A DNA stretch of 64,000 nt. Origin: Strobilurus pachycystidiatus. Taxonomy: Eukaryota; Basidiomycota; Agaricomycetes; Agaricales; Physalacriaceae. A program made the position numbers and the translations under genes. The notes under the pieces were generated by a model, which was given only the letters and a program-made list of their open reading frames with translations, was not told where the DNA came from and did not search any database. The number at the start of each line of letters is the position of its first letter. Position 1 is the stretch's first letter. Of the stretch, positions 57,178 to 64,000 are shown in pieces. The DNA lies in contig JAHLMK010000014.1 in NCBI GenBank assembly GCA_019915135.1, positions 806,001 through 870,000 on the forward strand, in the 5' to 3' direction.

Positions 57178-58039
57178 TCACAAAACACCTCTACTACTTC
57201 CCCTCTCGAAGAAGACCGCCCCCGAATCCGTCAGCCTATACTGAACAGCGCGACTCCTTGGAACGGGCTTCACTGGCTGGTTCGGATATGCGTTTGGGCC
57301 AATGTGCAGCGATACCTAAAAGTCTCACAGTTGAATTCGCGATGCCAGACGCTCCACTCACCTCCCCACTGACGACCCCGCTCCTCCCGCTCGCGAGCGC
57401 CTTGACGTCAACATGGTACGTCGAGAGCTGCAGGAGGTCCTGGAAGAGCTGGTCTGGCGCGTCTGGCGTTATCATGTGGTGGCGGATCACCAGCGTAGCC
57501 TCTGTCTGAAATACGAATACAAATCAATCAGTGCCACCAATCCCGAGTCGGATTTCGCACATACCTTCAAGCATCTCGCACGCAACGCGCGACAGAAACG
57601 CGTGATATCCTGGATGGAATATCCAATCCACTCAAGCGTCGACACGTCGTCGAAGATGACCAATGTCCCGGGGGACAGATGCTGTACGATCTCATCGTAC
57701 ACACCCTTCAGAGTCCCGGTCCCATTCTCCAAGTCGATGAACACCAGCGCGCCAGCCGCTTTTTGTTGAGCCAGGTTCACACCCTGTCTTGTCTTGTTCG
57801 TCAATATCCTGCATTCCTTCTCAAGCAAACGATCCCTTACGCACGTTCTTCAGCGCGACCGCGACCCATCTGGCCCACGATTCAGAGACGGACAGTATAA
57901 TCCTCTTCGACCCCGGCTGTTTTTGTTCTTTGGTGTGGGCGATGAGGAGTTGATGGAGGATGTAGTCCGCTGGAGAGGCGAGTTCGTCGGTTATTAGTTG
58001 GATGACTCCGGCTGGGAGGTCTAGCGGGGAAAACACCAT
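57178..58039 (-). CDS. ELP6: Elongator complex subunit Elp6
   Basis: Four exons on the minus strand: 58039-57845, 57783-57565, 57505-57362, 57315-57178; 231 aa, all introns phase 0. Typical Elp6 features are LITDELASPADYILHQLLIAHTK, KRIILSVSESWARWVAVALKN, GALVFIDLENG, LVIFDDVSTLEWIGYS (Walker-B-like strand of the RecA fold) and TLVIRHHMITPD. It ends VQYRLTDSGAVFFERGSSRGVL. Elp4, Elp5 and Elp6 form a RecA-like hexameric ring that binds tRNA and releases it from Elp3, for wobble-uridine modification in the cytosol. It has no full P-loop, as expected for Elp6. The gene is divergent from an F-box gene 159 bases away, and its first exon plus that F-box gene form the unit duplicated at 59.9-62.4 kb. 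Confidence 0.9.
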
Positions 58040-58198
58040 GACGATTTGATATATGGGAGACAGATGGGAGAAGAAAGTCAAGAGGATTTGTGACCCTACG
58101 ATAGGGTTTCGGGAAGACCCGACGCGGCGCCGATCTAGAATCTAGATCTTCATTTCGAATACGTCGGGTGGCTCTTTCTTTCTTCCTACCACAACAAG
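58040..58198. promoter_or_regulatory. Bidirectional promoter elp6 / F-box copy 1
   Basis: 159 bases between divergent start codons. Contains TGACCCTACGATAGGGTTT, a partly palindromic string kept almost unchanged at 60184-60202 in the duplicate unit. A pyrimidine-rich run (CTCTTTCTTTCTTCC) just before the F-box ATG is also kept in the duplicate. Confidence 0.55.
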
Positions 58199-59733
58199 AT
58201 GGCGTTTACAGTGCCCCATCCTGCAATCCCAGACTCGGCTCTCGCTGCGGTCAACGATGCGCCATCCGAAGAAGACATGCTGGTCCTGCATGCGCACATA
58301 TCTCAGCACGGCGATAATATCCTCGCGCTCGACGCGGAGATCGACAGACTGGAATCGATCCTCAGGTCGCTGAGGGCACAACGATACGAGGCGGACCAGA
58401 AAGCCAAGGAACTCCAGAATATCTTTCATCCCGTTCGGCGTATCCCAGACGATGTCCTCCGGGAGATATTCACTGTTTGCAATAAAAGCGTCTACGACAT
58501 CATCTGCGGGTCTGTGGCGCACGACTCTCTCCAGCCCAGTGAAGCACCCTGGGTGCTTTCTAGGGTCTGCAAACGCTGGCGTACTCTTGTTCTTGATACG
58601 CCAAGTCTGTGGTCCTCGATTGGCTTGGTTATAGACCCAGGCTACAGTGTGTTTCCTAATCAACCCATGTTGGCATATCAAATCGAGCGTGCTCGAACGC
58701 ACTCAATCACCTTATCCCTTTTTTATATGAATCCCTCTTTGAGTCTTTGCAGTTCTTTCTGCGGCCTGCTCTCTTTCGGCAGTGTGTCAATCTGTCCCTC
58801 CTCTCCTCCTATCCGGCATATAGTCTGAGCGACTCCATTGGGGCAACTGACCTCTCCAACGTCGTCATGCTTGCACTCAAATACAATTTCAGATACGAGA
58901 ACATCGGTCTATTGAGGCAAATGAACAGTCTGCGCCACCTGGTGGTCACCTTCGTTACATGGAAACCAGAGCTGCACATATCACCTCTCACTCACCTCGT
59001 TTCCTGTGAAGCCACCTGGCTAGTAGGCATGCGATCACTGGAGCCCTTGGAACACCTTGCCGCCAATGCGCCAGGGTTGAAGTCGCTCACGATAAAGTGC
59101 ACCACCACAAGGCATCCTATCACGACGCTTCCAAACACTGTCTCTTTTCCGGCCCTCGAAACACTCCGTCTTGAGAATATTTCTGGCGAAAAATTGACGG
59201 ACCCCTCGCCCCTCCCGATACTGTTCTCTGCGTTCCACGTCCCCTCCCTCCAAACCATTGAACTCGTCTGCGGAGACTTCTACCGCCCCGGAATCTTCCC
59301 TGTATTTGCAACAGAGTGCATCCTACCCGCTACCAAAGTCGTTGTATTTCTACCCGCAGAAAGCAATCTCTTCCGACACATTTGTAGCGGGAACGAGTCC
59401 GAGCCTGGACTGGGTTCCTTCCTGCGCATAACACCCAGCGCCACGGAAGCGACATTCAAGATGCCGTCCAATCAAGCTGTAGCGTTCTGCGTGGCCGTTC
59501 TGGCGCGCAAAGACGTGCTACCGAATCTGAAGACTCTCAGTCTTCTTGGACCTGGGTCAAAGACGCACGTCGGCGACCGGGTAACAGAAATGCTACGGGA
59601 CAGGCTCAGGGGTGGCCACTTGCCCGAAGTCCTGAGGTTGGAAGATCTCCCAATGACTGCGATCTCTATGGGCAAGGAGAACTTTGCGACTTGGAATGCG
59701 TTCGTAAAGGACTCGGGACTTCGAGTTATCTAA
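58199..59733 (+). pseudogene. F-box protein, tandem copy 1 (frameshifted)
   Basis: No introns. Frame 1 gives MAFTVPHPAIPDSALAAVNDAP, a coiled-coil-like helix (ILALDAEIDRLESILRSLRAQRYEADQ, residues about 40-68), then the F-box-like domain RIPDDVLREIFTVCN..WVLSRVCKRWRTLVLDTPSLWSSI. It breaks after HSITLSLFYMNPS and stops at 58826. The rest continues in another frame, from LQFFLRPALFRQCVNLSLL to VKDSGLRVI at 59733. Against copy 2 the region 58707-58750 is two bases longer, which explains the shift. No valid splice sites bridge it. A truncated product with the F-box (209 aa) could still be made. Confidence 0.75.
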
Positions 59734-59949
59734 ATTTAAACCTCTCAATGTCTTAGTACAGGTATGAAAGTTGCTCTTGAAGCCCCCTGCACCGGTATAC
59801 TCTTCGTCATCAGCACATCCACCGTCCGCCTCGTTGCACCTACTTTTCACTTATCAGAGGCGTCTCAAACTTCACGTACATACCTCAGACTACCGGCCGG
59901 TTTGTATACTCAAGCATAGCACGCGAATTCACATTTCATTTGACATCAC

Positions 59950-60143
59950 ATTCTTCAGCGTGAGTGCGACCCATCTAGCCCAGAATTCAGACTCGGAGAC
60001 AGACAAGATAATCCTTTTTGACTGTTTTTGTTCTTTACCAAGGGCGACGAAGAGCTGATGAAGGATGTGATTGCTGGAGAGGCCGATTCGTCGGTAATCA
60101 GTCAGATAACGCCAGCTAGTAGATCCAGTGGAGAAAACACCAC
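59950..60143 (-). pseudogene. Duplicated fragment of elp6 exon 1
   Basis: Strong similarity to 57845-58039 in the same orientation: the block corresponding to AARWVA..LKN, the KEQKQ region and SPAxxILHQL are all recognisable. The start codon equivalent is lost (ATGGTG became AGTGGTG-like), and indels are present. It sits upstream of F-box copy 2 just as elp6 sits upstream of copy 1. Confidence 0.85.
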
Positions 60144-60790
60144 TACGATTCGAATTTTGGAAAAGAAAAGTCGAGAGGAGTTTGACCCTACGATAGGGTT
60201 TTGGTTATGTAGACCCGATGCGGCGCGGAAATTGTCAGATCCCGATTTGGAAGACGTCGGCTTTTAGCGAAGAACGGCCGCTCAATGCTCAGATTTGAGC
60301 TGGTTCCATCGACTACTCTACTCGAAATTTGGATCAAGTTATATGTTGCCGCAGGAAACCATGCGGTGCTCATGACTATCCGCTTGTCTCCTCGTTCGAT
60401 GTGTGGATTCCTCATGCACGTAAGGACTGGTTCACGACCCATTCCCTCAAGAGCAGCTAGCCCGCCCCTCCATCAAATTGATTTTTTTGGCTCTCGTCGG
60501 GGGATTGAGCTGCGACGCCAAAGCCAAAGACGAGTGTTATATCTCCCTCTACAGCATCGGTCGACGGGACTCAGGTGCTGGCGGGGGAGAATGGACCGTT
60601 CAGACTGTATCAGTGTCACGGGCAGAGGCCCTGAGTCGCGTACAATGCATGACCGTAACTGACAACTTTCGGCTTACGCGTCAATCGAGGCGGCCCCGAC
60701 GTGTGGGTCAGGGCACACAAATCTTGATTCGGAAATTGTGAGGGTCTCTCTTTCTCTTTTCTCCGCCTCAATCCCACCTACCGCCACAAT
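60144..60790. other. Promoter region of F-box copy 2 with extra sequence
   Basis: The first part (to about 60265) and the last part (from about 60685) match the 159-base promoter at 58040-58198. About 420 bases between them have no counterpart there, so either an insertion here or a loss in unit 1. No coding or TIR signal seen in the extra part. Confidence 0.6.
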
Positions 60791-62170
60791 ATGGCGTTCG
60801 CTGTGCCCCATCCTGCAATCCCAGACTCGGCTCTCGCTAGGGACAACGATGCGCCATCGGCACTCCAAACGATCTCTAGTCCAGTTCGGTGCATTCCGGA
60901 CGATGTTCTCCGGGAGATATTCACTGCTTGCAATCGAAGCGTCTACGAAATCATGTGCGGACCTCTGGCGCACGACTCGCTTCAACCCAGTGAAGCACCA
61001 TGGGTCCTTTCTATGGTCTGTAAACGATGGCGTCTTCTCGTTCTTGATACGCCGAGTTTGTGGTCCCTGATTGAAATAGATGGGTACTTTAAGTCTCGCC
61101 AGCCGAAAAAACGCCTGCTGAAATATCAGATCAAGCGGGCTCGAACGCACTCGATTACCTTATCCCTATCCCTATCTGAGAACACTTGTTCTGTGCAGTT
61201 TTTTCTGACGCCTGCTCTCCTCAAGCGATGCGTCAATCTGGCATTCCAGTCCCTCGACTCGGTACACTGGCTCACTCGAGACATTGGGACAGAAGACCTC
61301 TCCAACGTTGTCATGCTTGCCCTCAACTTTGATTGCGGACGGGAGGAGACTGGCCCATTCCAGCAAATGACTAGTCTACGCCACCTGGTGGTCTTCTATA
61401 TTATGTGGAAACGGCAGTTGCCCATATCACCTCTCACTCACCTTGTTTCCTTTGAAGCAACCTGGCTGGAAATGCGATCACTGGAGCCCTTGGAACACCT
61501 TGCCGCTAATGCGCCAGGGTTGAAGTCGCTCACCATAAAGTGCTACGCCAACAAGCATGCTCTAACGGCGCTTCCGAACACTGTCTCTTTCCCAGCTCTG
61601 CAAACACTTTGTCTTAACATTTGTGGCAAAGAATCGACGGACTCTTTGCCCCTCCCGATACTATTCTCCGCACTCCACGTCCCCTCCCTCCAAACCATAG
61701 AACTCGTCTGCGGAGATCTCTACCGCCCCGGGATCTTCCCTGTATTTGCACCGGAGGGCATCCTCCCCGCTTCCAAAGTCATTGTGTGTTTACCTGCAGA
61801 TATCAATCTCTTCCGACACATCCGTAGCGGGAACCAGTCCGAGGGACTGGGTCCCTTCCTGCGCATGACACCCAACGCCACCGAAGCGACATTCAGAATG
61901 CCGTCCAATCAAGCTATAGCGTTCTGTGTGGCCGTTCTGGCGCGCAAAAACGTGCTACCGAACGTGAAGACGCTCAGTCTTCTGGGACCTGGGCCAAAGA
62001 CGCACGTCAGTGACCGGGTAACGGAGATGCTACGGGAAAGGCTGAAAGATGGCCAGTTGCCGAAAGTCGTGAGGTTGGAAGATCTCCCGATGACTGCGAA
62101 CTCTATGGGCAAGGAGGACTTTGCAACTTGGAATGCGTTCGTGAAGGATTCGGGACTTCGAGTTATCTAG
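60791..62170 (+). CDS. F-box protein, tandem copy 2 (intact, 459 aa)
   Basis: A single open frame without introns, starting MAFAVPHPAIPDSALARDNDAPS in the same leader context as copy 1. The F-box-like domain follows directly: CIPDDVLREIFTACN..APWVLSMVCKRWRLLVLDTPSLWSLI (residues about 35-95). The remaining residues form an LRR-like region (TSLRHLVVFYI.., NAPGLKSLTIKCY.., VSFPALQTLCLNICG.., VPSLQTIELVCG) and end with KDSGLRVI. Compared with copy 1 it lacks about 46 codons between NDAPS and the F-box, removing the predicted coil, without breaking the frame. It probably acts as an SCF substrate adaptor; target unknown. Confidence 0.85.
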   Translation: MAFAVPHPAIPDSALARDNDAPSALQTISSPVRCIPDDVLREIFTACNRSVYEIMCGPLAHDSLQPSEAPWVLSMVCKRWRLLVLDTPSLWSLIEIDGYFKSRQPKKRLLKYQIKRARTHSITLSLSLSENTCSVQFFLTPALLKRCVNLAFQSLDSVHWLTRDIGTEDLSNVVMLALNFDCGREETGPFQQMTSLRHLVVFYIMWKRQLPISPLTHLVSFEATWLEMRSLEPLEHLAANAPGLKSLTIKCYANKHALTALPNTVSFPALQTLCLNICGKESTDSLPLPILFSALHVPSLQTIELVCGDLYRPGIFPVFAPEGILPASKVIVCLPADINLFRHIRSGNQSEGLGPFLRMTPNATEATFRMPSNQAIAFCVAVLARKNVLPNVKTLSLLGPGPKTHVSDRVTEMLRERLKDGQLPKVVRLEDLPMTANSMGKEDFATWNAFVKDSGLRVI

Positions 62171-62682
62171 ATTTCAACAGCGAATACTCTCTCAATGTCT
62201 TAGTGCAAATATGAAAATTGATCTTAAAGCTCTTTGCACCGGTTTATTATTCGTCATCCATCGACCTCTACACTATTCACCTATTCAGCTTGAGAGGCGT
62301 CTATAACCTCACGTAGATACTTCAGACTACCGGTCATTTGTGTACTAACGCGTAGCACACAAATTCACAATTGATTGCATGTTGTCGTGTCAGGATCTTG
62401 ACGCCAACTGGAAGAAAAAGCACACAAGAGCCATATGCTTAAGAATAAGTACATCGCAAGTACATGTACATGACAACAAGCCGCGTAAAAAAACCAAAAT
62501 TTCAAGAGGTGCTTCGAAGGAGAGGGAACTGAAAGAGAGGGAACAAAAGAGAGAGGGCTACAGGGAAACGGATTGAAGGAGATGAGCTGTCATGATCAAA
62601 TGTACAGCTTGTATAAATATATACTTCTTGGTTATCAATGCTCTGAACCAAAGCCAAATGAAGTCTAGCGCGCCAGACTTTC
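62171..62682. other. Intergenic region between convergent genes
   Basis: 62171-62385 resembles 59734-59946 (3' flank of F-box copy 1) and marks the end of the duplicated unit. Beyond it, a purine-rich stretch (GAGAGGGAAC-type repeats near 62515-62560) precedes the laccase 3' end. No gene seen. Confidence 0.6.
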
Positions 62683-64000
62683 TTACAGTTGGGTCGAATC
62701 CAGAGCATCGTAGGTCGGGCAGAGATTATCCCACGATGCTAGAGCCAGTTAGAAAGATACACCGAATGGGAGTGGCACACTTACTCGGAGGGTTTTCCGA
62801 GGCAAGACTGCCGACGTCTTCTGCGAACACGACCGCGAGACCACTGAAATTGACATGTTAAGTAGTGGGTTTTGAGAACTGTCTGTGACTCACATTTCGA
62901 GATGCCAATCAATATGACCTAGAGGGGGGTTAGTCTTTCGAGTCCCATGTCAAGAAGAGACGAGGCGCACAATGCAAAATCCTGTGAATGATTAGTATCA
63001 CGGATAATCAGACGATGAGTGAGGGAAACGTACCAAGGGCCGGCGTTGTCGGTCGTGAAGCGGATGGTCACTTCGTCTCCGGGAACGCCAGTCGACACAA
63101 CGTCCCGGCGAACCTTCAGAGGCGCGTGAGCAAACAACAGAGTCTCGGGAGGGTGAAGGATGACGTACTGGGTTATTGTAATTATATACTGTACTCCCAG
63201 CACTGCGTACAACGTCAAACGTATGCTGAAGACAATGAGTAATGTTCAGGCAGTGTAGTTCGTTCACCTACTCCATGAAGATGGAAGGGATGCTAAACGC
63301 CGAGTCAGATTGAAGTCATTCAGTGCATGACTCCGAGAGACTCACAGGTCCGCCAATTGCGAGAGCAGGTATAATCAACTCGATGACCTTGTTCGGAGGC
63401 AGCACGTAAACACTGCCTGATGGCAACAAGCTGGTCGCAGACAATGCGCCACTCAAGATCTGGAGAAGCACCGGAGCGGTAGGAGGTACGAAGGTGGCAC
63501 CATTGACAGTGAATTCGAAGGTTGAGAAGTCGAAGTCAAGGTTGAGAGTTAATTGTACATCGGCGCCGCCTGATTGAGGAAGTCCCGGCGCACCCGGATT
63601 TGTCAGTGGATGGAGGTCGGTTTCCAAGAGGGGTATAACGCTGGCCGACTGCACGGACGTCGGATCAGCAATCGTCGCGGAGGAGTAACGGAGAATAGCA
63701 GAGTTTATGCCATCGGTGAAACCAGTTGAACCGAAGTTTGGGTTCGCCCGAATCCAGTAGTTTCCGATGGGTTGGTTTGCGTTGAGAATCAACGAGTAGC
63801 GCTGGCCAGCATAAATCTGCAGGGAGTCGACAACCAGAGGTTGCGTATTGACACCATCGGCTTCAATGACAGTGACATTATGGCCGTCAATCGAAAACAC
63901 CTAGATACCCATGTTAGAGAAATACTGTCGGGAATGGATATAGTATGATTACCCAGTTTGGATCGCATGAGATGGATATAAGACGGATGCGGTAGCGTCG
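62683..64000 (-). CDS. Laccase (multicopper oxidase), 5' end outside window
   Basis: Exons on the minus strand: 64000-63953, 63900-63347, 63292-63272, 63225-63169, 63113-63034, 62981-62971, 62918-62894, 62843-62785, 62738-62683. Visible parts are cupredoxin domain 2 ([15 protein letters not shown], then [40 protein letters not shown]) and domain 3. Copper motifs are HPFHLHGH (L3) and, across three small exons, LHCHIDWHLEIGL (L4). The residue at the axial position of the T1 copper is Leu. It ends [17 protein letters not shown], as laccases do. Two exons are tiny (21 and 11 bases), yet each restores a copper motif exactly. Laccases oxidise phenols with O2 and are secreted; roles include lignin breakdown and pigment or defence chemistry. 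The signal peptide and L1/L2 motifs are outside the window. Confidence 0.93.

Overview
This is 64 kb of nuclear DNA from a basidiomycete fungus, most likely a wood-decaying agaricomycete close to the Polyporales. The signs are dense short introns (about 45-65 bases, GT..AG) in nearly every gene, a laccase, a CFEM surface protein, a Crh-type cell-wall transglycosylase, expanded F-box families, an adenylate-forming reductase relic and Plavaka-like transposon debris. There are no operons, rRNA genes or CRISPR arrays, and I saw no tRNA gene. Most genes had to be pieced together from several short exons, so single ORFs understate them.

Layout. 0-5.4 kb: 3' part of a CFEM/GPI protein, a multi-pass membrane protein, a small decayed repeat, and a 14-TM-type MFS exporter. 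5.5-8.8 kb: a heavily broken adenylate-forming reductase (NRPS-like) on the minus strand. 9.6-15.9 kb: Golgi coiled-coil protein Rud3 (GRAB domain), a divergent F-box protein, and an EEP-fold phosphodiesterase-like protein with eroded catalytic motifs. 16.9-22.06 kb: a 5.1-kb mobile element with about 0.82-kb, nearly identical terminal inverted repeats. 22.8-30.4 kb: a divergent xylulokinase-like FGGY kinase between two inverted, decayed copies of one gene family. 31-39.5 kb: an SDR reductase, then two tandem copies of an F-box/LRR-like gene. The second copy is split by an 814-bp solo LTR. A 273-bp MITE and a decayed 7TM-like gene lie between them. 39.8-46 kb: a frameshifted basidiomycete membrane protein and a repeat-flanked block holding a Plavaka transposase fragment and an intact five-exon gene of unknown function. 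46.3-53.4 kb: one very large housekeeping-type gene (2202 aa, 11 exons). 54.4-58.2 kb: an 89-aa Cys-rich protein, a Crh-type GH16 and Elongator subunit Elp6. 57.8-62.4 kb: a tandem duplication of the unit [Elp6 first exon + F-box gene]. 62.7-64 kb: the 3' part of a laccase.

Stable cellular genes (rud3, elp6, the 2202-aa gene, crh) alternate with fast-evolving material: F-box copies in every state of decay, transposon pieces and dead membrane-protein and biosynthesis genes. Coherent themes are cell wall and surface (CFEM, Crh), lignin/phenol oxidation (laccase), pentose metabolism (xylulokinase-like kinase plus SDR), and F-box family birth and death by tandem duplication. Exon boundaries come from reading frame and splice consensus by eye. 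Family names come from motif recognition without database search.
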